64,000 nt of DNA from Xanthobacter agilis (GTDB lineage Bacteria > Pseudomonadota > Alphaproteobacteria > Rhizobiales > Xanthobacteraceae): contig NZ_JABWGX010000019.1 in assembly GCF_021730435.1 (NCBI RefSeq), positions 45,024 to 109,023 on the forward strand, in the 5' to 3' direction. Below the pieces are notes generated by a model. That model had not been told where the DNA came from. It saw only the letters and a list, made by a program, of their open reading frames with translations, and did not search any database. Shown in pieces: positions 15,954 to 25,318 of the stretch (its first letter is position 1; every line of letters starts with the position of its first letter). The translations under genes and the position numbers were made by a program.

Positions 15954-17515
15954 TGAAGTCCCCCCGCATCTTCGTTCCCAATGACGCCACCGCGGTCGCC
16001 TGCGGCGCCGACCGCATCGCCCGCAAGCTGGCGCATGAGCTGCTCGCGCGCGGCGTCACCGCCGACATCACCCGCAACGGCTCGCGCGGCCTGTTCTGGC
16101 TGGAGCCGCTGATCGAGGTGGAGACCGAAAAGGGGCGCGTGGGCTACGGCCCGGTGAAGCCCTCCGATATTGAAAGCCTGCTCCAAGCCGGCATGCTCCA
16201 CGGCGCCGACCACCCGCTGTGCGTGGGGGTGGTGGACGAGATCCCCTATCTCAAGAAGCAGACGCGCCTCACCTTCGCCCGCGTCGGCATCATCGATCCG
16301 CTCTCGCTCACCGATTACGAAGCCCACGGCGGCTATCGCGGCCTGAAGCGCGCCATCGAGATCGGTCCCTCCGCCACCGTGGAAGAGGTGGTGGAAAGCG
16401 GCCTGCGCGGACGCGGCGGCGCCGGCTTTCCCACCGGCATCAAGTGGCGCACCGTGGCGGCGGCCCCCGCCGACCAGCGCTATATCGTCTGCAACGCCGA
16501 CGAGGGCGATTCGGGCACCTTCGCCGACCGGCTCATCATGGAGGCGGACCCCTTCTGCCTCATCGAGGGCATGACCATCGCCGGCCTCGCGGTCGGCGCC
16601 ACGCGCGGCTATGTCTATTCCCGCTCTGAATATCCGCTCGCCTTCGTGGTGATGGAGAAGGCCATCGAGAAGGCCCGCAATGCGGGACTGCTAGGCAAGA
16701 ACATCCTCGGCTCCGGACTCGATTTCGACCTGGAAATGCGCATGGGCGCCGGCGCCTATGTGTGCGGCGAGGAAACCGCTTTGCTCGAAAGCCTGGAGGG
16801 CAAGCGGGGCCTGGTGCGCGCCAAGCCGCCCCTGCCGGCCCACAAGGGCCTGTTCCAGAAGCCGACCGTCATCAACAATCTGGTGTCGCTCGCCACCATT
16901 CCGGTGATCCTGGACAAGGGCGGCAGCTTCTATCGCGATTTCGGCATGGGCCGTTCGCGCGGCACCATGCCCATCCAGATCGCCGGCAACGTCAAGTTTG
17001 GCGGCCTGTTCGAGACCGCCTTCGGCATCACGCTGGGCGAATTGGTCAATGACATCGGCGGCGGCACGGCGTCCGGCCGTCCGGTCAAGGCGGTGCAGGC
17101 GGGCGGCCCGCTCGGCGCCTATCTGCCGGTGCACCAGTTCGACACGCCGTTCGATTACGAGGCGTTCGCGGCCAAGGATGCGCTTATCGGCCATGGCGGC
17201 CTGGTGGTGTTCGACGACAGCGTGGACCTCGCGGATATGGCGCGCTTCGCCATGGAGTTCTGCGCCCACGAGAGCTGCGGCAAGTGCACCCCCTGCCGCA
17301 TCGGCTCCACCCGCGGCGTCGAGACCCTCGACAAGGTGATGGCCGGCGAGCAGCGCGCGCAGAACCTCGTGCTGTTGCGCGACCTTTGCAACACCATGAA
17401 GCTCGGCTCCCTGTGCGCGCTGGGCGGTTTCACCCCCTATCCGGTGCTGAGCGCCCTCACCCATTTCCCGGAAGACTTCGGCGACACGCCGAGCCTGCCG
17501 GCCGCCGCAGAATAA
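15953..17515 (+). CDS. fdsB: NAD-dependent formate dehydrogenase beta subunit FdsB
   Basis: A 520-residue NuoF-like subunit carrying FMN, the NAD+ site and one [4Fe-4S] cluster. After an N-terminal thioredoxin-like region (~1-110) comes the FMN/NAD motif GRGGAGFPTG with CNADEGDSGTF. Later come CGEETALLESLEG and the cluster motif ESCGKCTPCRIGS near residue 445. It reduces NAD+ with electrons from formate. The ATG at 15953 overlaps the fdsG stop. The fused thioredoxin-like N-terminus is normal for FdsB. Confidence 0.95.
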   Translation: MKSPRIFVPNDATAVACGADRIARKLAHELLARGVTADITRNGSRGLFWLEPLIEVETEKGRVGYGPVKPSDIESLLQAGMLHGADHPLCVGVVDEIPYLKKQTRLTFARVGIIDPLSLTDYEAHGGYRGLKRAIEIGPSATVEEVVESGLRGRGGAGFPTGIKWRTVAAAPADQRYIVCNADEGDSGTFADRLIMEADPFCLIEGMTIAGLAVGATRGYVYSRSEYPLAFVVMEKAIEKARNAGLLGKNILGSGLDFDLEMRMGAGAYVCGEETALLESLEGKRGLVRAKPPLPAHKGLFQKPTVINNLVSLATIPVILDKGGSFYRDFGMGRSRGTMPIQIAGNVKFGGLFETAFGITLGELVNDIGGGTASGRPVKAVQAGGPLGAYLPVHQFDTPFDYEAFAAKDALIGHGGLVVFDDSVDLADMARFAMEFCAHESCGKCTPCRIGSTRGVETLDKVMAGEQRAQNLVLLRDLCNTMKLGSLCALGGFTPYPVLSALTHFPEDFGDTPSLPAAAE

Positions 17516-17531
17516 TCAGGAGGAACGCCAA

Positions 17532-20372
17532 ATGTCCCTCACCACCGACATCGACTACGGCACGCCGGCTTCCACCTCCGAGAAGCTGGTTACCCTCACC
17601 ATCGACGGCATGCGCGTGAGCGTGCCCGAAGGCACCTCGATCATGCGTGCGGCGATGGAGGTGGGGAACAAGATCCCCAAGCTCTGCGCCACCGACATGC
17701 TGGACGCCTTCGGCTCCTGCCGCCTGTGCCTCGTGGAGATCGAGGGCCGCAACGGCACCCCCGCGTCCTGCACCACGCCGGTGGCCGAGGGCATCGTGGT
17801 GAAGACCCAGACCGAGCGGCTGAAGCAGATCCGCAAGGGGGTGATGGAGCTTTACATTTCCGACCACCCGCTCGACTGCCTCACCTGCTCCGCCAATGGC
17901 GATTGCGAGCTTCAGGAGATGGCCGGCGTCGTGGGCCTGCGCGAGGTGCGCTACGGCTATGACGGCGAGAACCACACCAAGATGGGGAAGGACGAGTCCA
18001 ACCCCTATTTCACCTATGAAAAGTCGAAGTGCATCGTCTGCAACCGTTGCGTGCGGGCATGCGAGGAGGTGCAAGGCACGTTTGCGCTGACCATTTCCGG
18101 ACGCGGCTTCGACAGCCGCGTCTCGCCGGGCATGGATGAAAACTTCCTCACGTCCGAGTGCGTCTCGTGCGGCGCCTGCGTGCAGTCCTGCCCCACCGCC
18201 ACGCTCAACGAGAAGGCCATGTTCGACATCGGCACCCCTGAGCATGCGGTGGTGACGACCTGCGCCTATTGTGGCGTGGGCTGCGCCTTCAAGGCGGAGA
18301 TGCGCGGCGACGAGCTGGTGCGCATGGTGCCCTACAAGGACGGCAAGGCGAACCGGGGCCACTCCTGCGTGAAGGGCCGCTTCGCCTACGGCTATGCGAG
18401 CCACAAGGATCGCATTCTCAAGCCCATGATCCGCTCGTCCATCCACGAGCCGTGGAAGGAAGTGAGCTATGAGGAGGCGATCCAATACGCCGCCTCCGAG
18501 TTCAAGCGCATCCAGGAAAAGTACGGCAAGCGCGCGGTCGGCGGCATCACCTCGTCGCGTTGCACCAATGAGGAAACCTATCTGGTCCAGAAGCTGATCC
18601 GCGGCGGCTTCGGCAACAACAATGTGGACACCTGCGCCCGCGTCTGCCACTCGCCCACCGGCTACGGCCTCAGCCAGACCTACGGCACCTCCGCCGGCAC
18701 CCAGGACTTCGACAGCGTCGAGAAGGCGGATGTGGTGCTCATCATCGGCGCCAACCCGACCGACGGGCACCCGGTGTTCGGCTCGCGCCTCAAGAAGCGG
18801 CTGCGCGGGGGCGCGAAGCTGATCGTGATCGATCCGCGCCGCACCGACATCGTGCGCTCGCCCCATGTGGAGGCGGCCTATCACCTGGCGCTCAAGCCCG
18901 GCACCAATGTCGCCATGGTGACGGCGCTGGCCCATGTGATCGTCACCGAGGGGCTCGTGAACGAAGCCTTCGTGCGCGAGCGCTGCGACTGGGACGATTT
19001 CCAGGAGTGGGCGGCGTTCGTGGCGGACGCGCGCCACAGCCCCGAGAGCGTGGAGAAGTACACCCAGGTGCCGGCCGAGCAGGTGCGCAAGGCGGCCCGG
19101 CTCTATGCCACCGGCGGCAACGGGGCCATCTATTATGGCCTCGGCGTCACCGAGCATTCGCAGGGCTCGACCACCGTGATGGCCATCGCCAACCTCGCCA
19201 TGGCCACCGGCAATATCGGCCGCGAGGGCGTGGGCGTGAACCCGCTGCGTGGGCAGAACAATGTTCAGGGCTCGTGCGACATGGGCTCCTTCCCCCACGA
19301 GCTGCCGGGCTATCGCCACATCTCGGACGACGCCACCCGCGCCGCGTTCGAAGCCATGTGGGGCGTGCACCTGGACGACGAGCCGGGTCTGCGCATCCCC
19401 AACATGTTCGATGCGGCGGTGGAGGGCACTTACAAGGGCATGTATGTGCAGGGCGAGGACATCCTCCAGTCCGATCCCGACACCAAGCATGTCTCGGCCG
19501 GTCTTGCCGCGCTCGAATGCCTGGTGGTGCAAGACCTGTTCCTGAACGAGACCGCCAATTACGCCCATGTCTTCCTGCCGGGCTGCACCTTCCTGGAGAA
19601 GGACGGCACCTTCACCAATGCCGAGCGCCGCATTCAGCGCGTGCGCAAGGTGATGGCGCCCAAGAACGGCTATGCGGACTGGGAAGTCACCCTGATGCTC
19701 GCCGACGCGATGGGCTTCAAGATGGACTATGCCCATCCCTCTGAGATCATGGACGAGATCGCCGCCCTCACCCCCGCCTTCACCGGCGTGAGCTATCAGA
19801 AGCTCGAGGAACTGGGCTCGGTGCAATGGCCCTGCAACGAGAAGGCCCCCACCGGCACGCCGGTGATGCACATCGACGGCTTCGTGCGCGGCAAGGGCAA
19901 GTTCATGCTCACCGAATACGTGCCCACCGACGAGCGCACCGGCCCCCGCTTCCCGCTGCTGCTCACCACCGGGCGCATCCTCAGCCAATACAATGTGGGC
20001 GCCCAGACCCGGCGCACCGCCAACGTGGCGTGGCATCCGGAAGACGTGCTGGAGATCCATCCCCATGATGCGGAAAACCGGGGCATCCGCGACGGGGACG
20101 TCGTGAAGCTGGAAAGCCGCTCGGGCGCCACCTCGCTCAAGGCGGTGATCTCGGAACGGGTGGCGCCGGGGGTGGTCTACACCACCTTCCATCACCCGGT
20201 GACCCAGGCCAACGTCGTCACCACCGACTTCTCGGACTGGGCCACCAACTGCCCGGAATACAAGGTGACGGCGGTGCAGGTCTCGCCGTCCAACGGCCCG
20301 ACGCCTTGGCAGGAGGAATACGAGGACCTTTCCAAGAAAAGCCGCCGCATCGCCGTCGAGGCGGCGGAATAG
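17532..20372 (+). CDS. fdsA: NAD-dependent formate dehydrogenase catalytic subunit FdsA
   Basis: The 946-residue catalytic subunit, which oxidises formate to CO2 at a bis-MGD molybdenum centre. The N-terminal NuoG-like part has a [2Fe-2S] ferredoxin (C52, C63, C66, C80), a His-Cys3 cluster (H112, C116, C119, C125) and two [4Fe-4S] clusters (from C167 and C210). The molybdopterin domain follows with another [4Fe-4S] motif (CAYCGVGC at 244-251, C279). The Mo ligand is a cysteine, C372 in ARVCHSP, not selenocysteine, and is followed by the catalytic His373. A good ribosome-binding site (CAGGAGG) precedes the ATG. All cofactor ligands look intact. Confidence 0.97.
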   Translation: MSLTTDIDYGTPASTSEKLVTLTIDGMRVSVPEGTSIMRAAMEVGNKIPKLCATDMLDAFGSCRLCLVEIEGRNGTPASCTTPVAEGIVVKTQTERLKQIRKGVMELYISDHPLDCLTCSANGDCELQEMAGVVGLREVRYGYDGENHTKMGKDESNPYFTYEKSKCIVCNRCVRACEEVQGTFALTISGRGFDSRVSPGMDENFLTSECVSCGACVQSCPTATLNEKAMFDIGTPEHAVVTTCAYCGVGCAFKAEMRGDELVRMVPYKDGKANRGHSCVKGRFAYGYASHKDRILKPMIRSSIHEPWKEVSYEEAIQYAASEFKRIQEKYGKRAVGGITSSRCTNEETYLVQKLIRGGFGNNNVDTCARVCHSPTGYGLSQTYGTSAGTQDFDSVEKADVVLIIGANPTDGHPVFGSRLKKRLRGGAKLIVIDPRRTDIVRSPHVEAAYHLALKPGTNVAMVTALAHVIVTEGLVNEAFVRERCDWDDFQEWAAFVADARHSPESVEKYTQVPAEQVRKAARLYATGGNGAIYYGLGVTEHSQGSTTVMAIANLAMATGNIGREGVGVNPLRGQNNVQGSCDMGSFPHELPGYRHISDDATRAAFEAMWGVHLDDEPGLRIPNMFDAAVEGTYKGMYVQGEDILQSDPDTKHVSAGLAALECLVVQDLFLNETANYAHVFLPGCTFLEKDGTFTNAERRIQRVRKVMAPKNGYADWEVTLMLADAMGFKMDYAHPSEIMDEIAALTPAFTGVSYQKLEELGSVQWPCNEKAPTGTPVMHIDGFVRGKGKFMLTEYVPTDERTGPRFPLLLTTGRILSQYNVGAQTRRTANVAWHPEDVLEIHPHDAENRGIRDGDVVKLESRSGATSLKAVISERVAPGVVYTTFHHPVTQANVVTTDFSDWATNCPEYKVTAVQVSPSNGPTPWQEEYEDLSKKSRRIAVEAAE

Positions 20373-20399
20373 CTCCGGCGCGGTTCCCTCACCGCGCCG

Positions 20400-20432
20400 C
20401 CCCTGCCGGGGCCGCCCTCACCCCGGCAGGGG
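20400..20432. other. Intercistronic hairpin between fdsA and fdsC
   Basis: CCCCTGCCGGGG and CCCCGGCAGGGG form a perfect 12-bp stem with a 9-base loop in the 253-base gap inside the fds operon. There is no T-run, so RNA processing or 3'-end protection is more likely than termination. Confidence 0.5.
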
Positions 20433-20625
20433 CATGGATTCGGCACGACGCCGACCGTGTCCGACGGCGGGATCATCCCCCAGCCGGACGCTCCGGCCAC
20501 AAGCCACCGCCACCACCGATGGCCCGGACGTTGGAGCCATTTTCCCTCGCCCATCTCCCCCGCACGCGGGAGAATGCCCCGGAGCCGATAAGACCTCCAT
20601 TGATCGAGAGGCGACCGAACCACCC

Positions 20626-21510
20626 ATGACCGACACACGCGAGCCGCCCATCACCTGCGCCTTGCCGCAGGATCTCCCCGCGCCCGATCCGGCGCGGCGG
20701 GTGGCGCGCGTGCAGGTGCGCGATGACGTCGTCAGCCAAGGCACCCGAACGGTTCCGGAGGAAACCCCGGTCGCCCTCACCTTCAACGGCACCACCCACG
20801 CCGTGATGATGGCGACGCCCACGGACATCCGCGCCTTCGCCCTGGGTTTTGCCCTCACCGAGGGCATCGTGGCGGCGCCGGCCGACATCCTCTCCATCGA
20901 TGAACTCGTCGTGGAGGATGGCATCGAGGCACGGTTGTGGATCGCCGAGGAAAACATGCGCGGCTTCTCGGCCCGCCGCCGCGCCCTGGCCGGACCCACC
21001 GGCTGCGGCCTGTGCGGAGTGGAGAGCCTGGCCGAGGCGGTAAAACCCGCGGCCCGCGTCACCTGCAACCTCCGCCTCACGCCGGCCGAGATCCTTGCCG
21101 CCATGGCCGCCCTGGGGCCGCTCCAGGGGCTGAACCACGAGACCCGCGCCGTGCACGCGGCGGCCTATGCGGAGCCCGACGCCGGCATCCTTGCCATGGC
21201 CGAGGACGTGGGCCGGCACAATGCCCTCGACAAGCTGGTGGGCATGGCCGTGACCCACGGCTTCGACACCTCAAAGGGGCTGCTTGTGCTCACCAGCCGG
21301 GTGTCGGTCGAGATGGTGCAGAAGGCCTCAGTGCTGGGCACCGGCATCATCGCGGCGGTGTCCGCGCCCACCGCGCTCGCCATCCGCACGGCGGAAGCGG
21401 CGGGCATCACCCTGTGCGCGGTGGTGCGCGCGGACGGCTTCGAAATCTTCACCCACCCCGAGCGCATCGCGCTCGCCAGCGCTCAAGAACGGCACGCACA
21501 TGTCGCATAG
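20626..21510 (+). CDS. fdsC: Formate dehydrogenase accessory protein FdsC (FdhD family)
   Basis: A 294-residue FdhD-family protein. These proteins bind bis-MGD and deliver a sulfido ligand to the molybdenum cofactor before insertion into FdsA. The family's cysteine loop is present (GPTGCGLCGVESL), as are AEDVGRHNALDKLVG and the C-terminal TSRVSVEMVQKASVLG. ATG 20626 (MTDTREPP) was chosen because sequence before it is non-conserved. The gap from fdsA is unusually long for this operon and contains a hairpin. The 3' end overlaps fdsD by 11 bases. Confidence 0.92.
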   Translation: MTDTREPPITCALPQDLPAPDPARRVARVQVRDDVVSQGTRTVPEETPVALTFNGTTHAVMMATPTDIRAFALGFALTEGIVAAPADILSIDELVVEDGIEARLWIAEENMRGFSARRRALAGPTGCGLCGVESLAEAVKPAARVTCNLRLTPAEILAAMAALGPLQGLNHETRAVHAAAYAEPDAGILAMAEDVGRHNALDKLVGMAVTHGFDTSKGLLVLTSRVSVEMVQKASVLGTGIIAAVSAPTALAIRTAEAAGITLCAVVRADGFEIFTHPERIALASAQERHAHVA

Positions 21511-21730
21511 CACCGCCGAAAAGCTCGTCTACATGGCGAACCAGATCGCCACCGCCTTTGCCCAGCAGCAGCACACGGCGGCGGTGGACGCCACCCGCAC
21601 CCATATCCGCAAGTTCTGGGATCCGCGCATGCGCGCCAAGATCGCCGAGCATGTGGCCGCCGGCGGCGAAGGCCTCTCCCCCGTCGCCAAGGAAGCCCTG
21701 GAGGGGCTGCCCCCCGTTAAGGCCGCCTGA
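21500..21730 (+). CDS. fdsD: Formate dehydrogenase delta subunit FdsD
   Basis: A 76-residue protein of the FdsD family, the small delta subunit of soluble NAD-dependent formate dehydrogenase. Typical features are EKLVYMANQIATAF at the start and THIRKFWDPRMRAKIAEHV in the middle. It overlaps the fdsC stop by 11 bases, consistent with translational coupling. It is the last gene of the operon; the next gene converges 30 bases away with no clear terminator in between. Confidence 0.92.
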   Translation: MSHSTAEKLVYMANQIATAFAQQQHTAAVDATRTHIRKFWDPRMRAKIAEHVAAGGEGLSPVAKEALEGLPPVKAA

Positions 21731-21760
21731 GCGCGGAGGCGGGCGGAGGAGACGCGGGCG

Positions 21761-22858
21761 TCAGACCACCTCGGCCGGCGCCAGGGTGCAGGCCATCTTG
21801 CCTTCTTCCACCTGAAGCACGGGATGGGCGATGCCGAAGCGCGTCTTCAGCGCCAGCACCGCCGCTTCCAGGAAGGCGTCGTCGAGTTCCGCGCCGGGGC
21901 GCACCAGATGGGCGGAGAGGGCGGCGTCGGTCGTGGAGAGGCCCCAGATGTGCAAATCATGCACCTCGCTCACGCCCGGCAGGCTGGCGAGATAGGCCTC
22001 CACCGCCGCGCGGTCGACGTTCGCCGGCACGCTGTCCAGGGCCAGATCCACGCTGTCGCGGGCCAGGCCCCAGGTGGACACGATGATGACCGCGGCGATC
22101 ACCAGCGACACCGCCGAATCGAGCCACAGCCAGCCGGTGAACGCGATCAGGGCGGCCGCCGCCACCACGCCGAGCGACACGGCGGCATCGGCCACCATGT
22201 GCAGGAAGGCGCCGCGCACGTTCAGGTCGCCCTTGCGCCCGGCCATGAACAGCATGGCGGTGCCGAGATTGACCGCCACGCCCACCAGTGCCGTCACCAT
22301 CACCACGCCGGTCTTCACCGGCTCGGGGTCATCCACGCGCGAGAGCGCCTCGATGATGATGGCACCGGTGCCCACCAGCAGCAGGATGGCGTTGGCGAGG
22401 GCGGCGAGAATGGAGGAGCGGCCATAGCCGAAGGTGCGCCGCGCGGTGGGCGCGCGCCGGGAGAGCCACGCCGCGCCCCAGGCCAGCAGCAGACCGAGCA
22501 CATCGGACAGATTGTGACCGGCATCGGCCACCAGGGCCAGCGACCCGGCCCACAGGCCAAGCCCCGCCTCCACCACCACGAAGCCGAAGTTCAGCGAAGC
22601 GCCGATGGCGAAGGCCCGCAGCGACTGCGGCATGGCATGAACGTGACCCCCATGGCCACCATGCCCGTGGTCGTGGTCATGGTCGTGGCCTGCATGGCCA
22701 TGGTCGTGATCGTGGCCGGGTTCGAGGCCGTGGGCGTTTTCATGGCCCGCATGGTTGCTGGCATGGACCGCGCCCGACGACGGCGCCGCCGAGCCGCCCT
22801 GCGCCCGCGACGACACCCCACCTGCCATCTCCGGCCCGCTCATCTCCGGCCCGCTCAT
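21761..22858 (-). CDS. CDF-family divalent metal cation exporter
   Basis: A ~365-residue cation diffusion facilitator exporting Zn2+, Co2+, Ni2+ or Cd2+ in exchange for protons. A long His/Asp/Gly-rich N-terminal tail (GHDHDHGHAGHDHDHDHG) precedes six membrane helices. The metal-site motifs are HNLSD (ADAGHNLSDVLG) in helix 2 and HMVAD (FLHMVADAAVSLG) in helix 5. A cytoplasmic C-terminal domain follows (VSEVHDLHIWGLS). ATG 22858 is favoured by an upstream GGGAGAAGG. ATG 22897 is the alternative, but its only GAGG lies one base from the start. A 15-bp tandem duplication at this start encodes MSGPEMSGPEM and creates two equivalent start codons. Confidence 0.88.
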   Translation of the reverse strand: MSGPEMSGPEMAGGVSSRAQGGSAAPSSGAVHASNHAGHENAHGLEPGHDHDHGHAGHDHDHDHGHGGHGGHVHAMPQSLRAFAIGASLNFGFVVVEAGLGLWAGSLALVADAGHNLSDVLGLLLAWGAAWLSRRAPTARRTFGYGRSSILAALANAILLLVGTGAIIIEALSRVDDPEPVKTGVVMVTALVGVAVNLGTAMLFMAGRKGDLNVRGAFLHMVADAAVSLGVVAAAALIAFTGWLWLDSAVSLVIAAVIIVSTWGLARDSVDLALDSVPANVDRAAVEAYLASLPGVSEVHDLHIWGLSTTDAALSAHLVRPGAELDDAFLEAAVLALKTRFGIAHPVLQVEEGKMACTLAPAEVV

Positions 22859-22990
22859 GCCCTTCTCCCTCACCAAGAACTTCCGGAGGAAATCCATACC
22901 TCAACAACATGAGAGCCGCATGTCATCGAGTCCAGGCGTCCCCTCCCCGCGCTTCGGGAGTGGAGCGACATGGAGGAACGGGCAGAAAGC

Positions 22991-23203
22991 TCAGTCCTCG
23001 AGATCGGTGTCGAGGATTGCCATCTGGAAATTATAGGAGAGGTCGCCGTCTTCCTTGTCCTCGAACAGCACGCCGATGAACTCCTCGCCGATATAGACCT
23101 CGGCCGAATCCTTCTTTTTCGGGCGTCCCGTCACCTTGATCTGCGGGTTGCCGAAGAGGTTGCGCATATAACGCTGAATGCTTTCGAGTTCTTTCTTTTC
23201 CAA
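22991..23203 (-). CDS. DUF3126 family protein
   Basis: A 70-residue protein of the DUF3126 family, small conserved alphaproteobacterial proteins of unknown function. Conserved features are ELESIQRYMRNLFGNPQIKV and the acidic end NFQMAILDTDLED. The start is TTG at 23203: AGGAGG lies five bases upstream and the length then equals the family norm. A longer frame from 23293 adds 30 unrelated residues. It follows cysE on the same strand, an arrangement I recall from other Hyphomicrobiales. Confidence 0.85.
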   Translation of the reverse strand: MEKKELESIQRYMRNLFGNPQIKVTGRPKKKDSAEVYIGEEFIGVLFEDKEDGDLSYNFQMAILDTDLED

Positions 23204-23285
23204 CGAGGCCTCCTGAAGTCGCAAGGCCGCGTTATGGCCGCCGACACGGGCGCATTCAAGGCATGATCGCGCGCAAATCCCAGAT

Positions 23286-23315
23286 ATCGCCACGGTGGCA
23301 AGGCACCGTGGCGAT
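23286..23315. terminator. Hairpin between cysE and the DUF3126 gene
   Basis: ATCGCCACGGTG and CACCGTGGCGAT form a perfect 12-bp stem with a 6-base loop, 30 bases past the cysE stop. There is no clear T-run on the minus strand, so it may be a weak terminator or an RNA-stability element. Confidence 0.4.
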
Positions 23316-23344
23316 CACTCCGGACCCGAACGCCCGGTCGGCCC

Positions 23345-24247
23345 TCAGATGTCGGCGCCGGCGAAGATGGCGATGTCCTCGAACACCTGGTCCATGGAGC
23401 GGGAGGGTTCGGCGCACCCGGCCTCGCCCACCACCTTGGCCGGAATGCCGGCCACCGTGGTGTTGCGCGGCACCGGCTTCAGCACCACGGAACCGGCGGC
23501 GACGCGGGCGCAGCGGCCCACCTCGATGTTGCCGAGCACCTTGGCCCCGGCGCCGATGAGCACGCCCCGGCGAATCTTCGGGTGGCGGTCGCCGCTCTCC
23601 TTGCCGGTGCCGCCGAGGGTGACGCCCTGGAGGATCGAGACATCGTCCTCGATCACCGCCGTCATGCCGATGACCACCCCGGTCGCGTGGTCGAGGAAGA
23701 TGCCGCGGCCCATGGGCACCTGGGGATGGATGTCCACCGCGAACACGCTCGACACCCGGCTTTGCAGATAAAGGGCGAAATCCGCCTGCCCCCGCATCCA
23801 CAGCCAGTGTGCGAGGCGATGGGCCTGGATCGCGTGGAAACCCTTGAAATAAAGCACCGGGTCCAGCGCGCGCCCAGCCGCCGGGTCGCGGTCCACCACC
23901 GCCGAGATGTCCGCGCGCAGGGCCTGGGCGATGGATTTATCGTCGCTCGTGGCTTCGAGATAGGCGGCCAGCACCACCGGCGAGGGAACATCCGCATGGT
24001 CGAGCCGCTGGGCGATGCGCTGCCCGACGGCGGCTTCCAGGCTCGGCTGGCCCAGCACGGCCCCGGTCAGGAAGGCGGCCATGAGCGGCTCGCGGTCCAC
24101 GGCCTCCTCGGCCTCGGTGCGCACGCGCGCCCAGACCGGGTCCACCACGTCATGCCAGCGATCCACGGGCGCCCTGGTGAGCCGGACCGCGGGCGCATCG
24201 CCCTGCACGACCGTCCCAGGCTGAACCGGCACCGGAATTTGTCCCAT
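23345..24247 (-). CDS. cysE: Serine O-acetyltransferase CysE
   Basis: A 300-residue CysE. It acetylates serine with acetyl-CoA, the first committed step of cysteine synthesis. The N-terminal helical domain (to ~160) includes DPVWARVRTEAEEAVDREP. The C-terminal left-handed beta-helix carries the catalytic HP..DHATG motif (VDIHPQVPMGRGIFLDHATG split over two repeats) and VTLGGTGKESGDRHPKI. The ATG has an ideal AAGGAGG eight bases upstream. The N-terminal ~30 residues are not conserved. Length is at the long end for the family. Confidence 0.95.
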   Translation of the reverse strand: MGQIPVPVQPGTVVQGDAPAVRLTRAPVDRWHDVVDPVWARVRTEAEEAVDREPLMAAFLTGAVLGQPSLEAAVGQRIAQRLDHADVPSPVVLAAYLEATSDDKSIAQALRADISAVVDRDPAAGRALDPVLYFKGFHAIQAHRLAHWLWMRGQADFALYLQSRVSSVFAVDIHPQVPMGRGIFLDHATGVVIGMTAVIEDDVSILQGVTLGGTGKESGDRHPKIRRGVLIGAGAKVLGNIEVGRCARVAAGSVVLKPVPRNTTVAGIPAKVVGEAGCAEPSRSMDQVFEDIAIFAGADI

Positions 24248-24356
24248 GCCTGCCTCCTTAGATAAGGGAAACCTGCCCTCTTCTTAGCACATGCAGCGCG
24301 ACACGGAGAGAGCGGGCGCGGCGGCTCCGGCATTCACGAATGGGGGAATGGATCGC

Positions 24357-25109
24357 TCACGGCCGGCGACGCAGGAACTCCAGCACCCCCTGCTTGAACA
24401 CCTTGTCGCCCACCGCCGGATTGTGATCGCGGTTGGGAATGTCGAGCACCTCACCGTCCGGCAGCAGATCCACCAGCGGGCGGGGATCGCCCGCCACCGC
24501 GTCGCGGGTGCCCACCGCCACCAGCACCGGCTGGAAGATGCGGGCAACTTCGTCCGCTGTCAGCACCTGGCGCGAGCCGCGGATGCAGGCGGCGAGCGCC
24601 CGCAAATCCTGCCGGTTGGCATCGGCGAAGCTGCGGAACATGCGGCCCATGGGATCTCCAACGGCCTCCAGGCTCGGCGCCTCCATGGCGTCGGCGATGG
24701 ACTGGGGCAGCCCCACCCCATCCACCAGATGGATGCCGAGGCCGCCCATCACCAGCGACCGCACCATGTGGGGGAACAGCAAGGCGGAAAAGGCTCCCAC
24801 CCGCGCGCCCATGGAATAGCCGATGAGATCGGCCCGCTCGATGCCCAGGTGCGCCAGCAGGCGCTGTCCGTCCTCCGCCATGCGGGCGGTGTTGTAGAGC
24901 GCCGGGTCGTAGACCTTGCCGGATGCGCCGTGGCCGCGATGATCGAAGGCGATCACCCGATAGCCGGCATCGGTAAGGGTCTTCACCCAGGAGGGCCCGA
25001 CCCAGTTGATCTCCTTGTTGGAGGCAAAGCCGTGAATGAGCAGCACCGGATCGCCGGCGCCCACGTCGAGATAGGCGATGTCGATGCCGTCGGAATCGAA
25101 ATGGGGCAT
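24357..25109 (-). CDS. Alpha/beta-fold hydrolase
   Basis: A 250-residue alpha/beta hydrolase. The oxyanion-hole motif LLIHGFAS, FDHRGHGAS, and the nucleophile elbow GYSMGARVG (Ser) are present. The acid and the catalytic His are near TRDAVAGD and NRDHNPAVGD. The substrate is unknown; such enzymes are usually esterases or C-C hydrolases. The ATG at 25109 (MPHFDSDGIDIAYLD) begins the conserved fold. It sits upstream of cysE on the same strand, a pairing I recall from related genomes, but a functional link is not established. Confidence 0.85.
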   Translation of the reverse strand: MPHFDSDGIDIAYLDVGAGDPVLLIHGFASNKEINWVGPSWVKTLTDAGYRVIAFDHRGHGASGKVYDPALYNTARMAEDGQRLLAHLGIERADLIGYSMGARVGAFSALLFPHMVRSLVMGGLGIHLVDGVGLPQSIADAMEAPSLEAVGDPMGRMFRSFADANRQDLRALAACIRGSRQVLTADEVARIFQPVLVAVGTRDAVAGDPRPLVDLLPDGEVLDIPNRDHNPAVGDKVFKQGVLEFLRRRP

Positions 25110-25318
25110 GGAGCGGTTCCTGAAACGACCCCCGGCGGGGTCCTTCGCGCGGCGGCGGGCAAACCCGCACTGAAATGGCGAACCCGCGCTGAAAAAAGTG
25201 CGCGACCCTAGTGCCGCGCCCGGCCGCTGCCAACCCCGCCCCTCCTCCGGGCCTCGCGATCCGGAATGCCCGACCGGAGCGGCTATCGAGACACCCCACG
25301 TCCGTCCGGCGCCGTGAT

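Noticed and set aside
17457..20195. 912-codon open frame on the minus strand
   Set aside because: Antisense to fdsA; His/Gly-rich composition is a shadow of the real gene, whose cofactor motifs are unambiguous.
20400..20432. Terminator inside the fds operon
   Set aside because: The stem is strong but no T-run follows on the coding strand, and fdsC/fdsD downstream must still be expressed.
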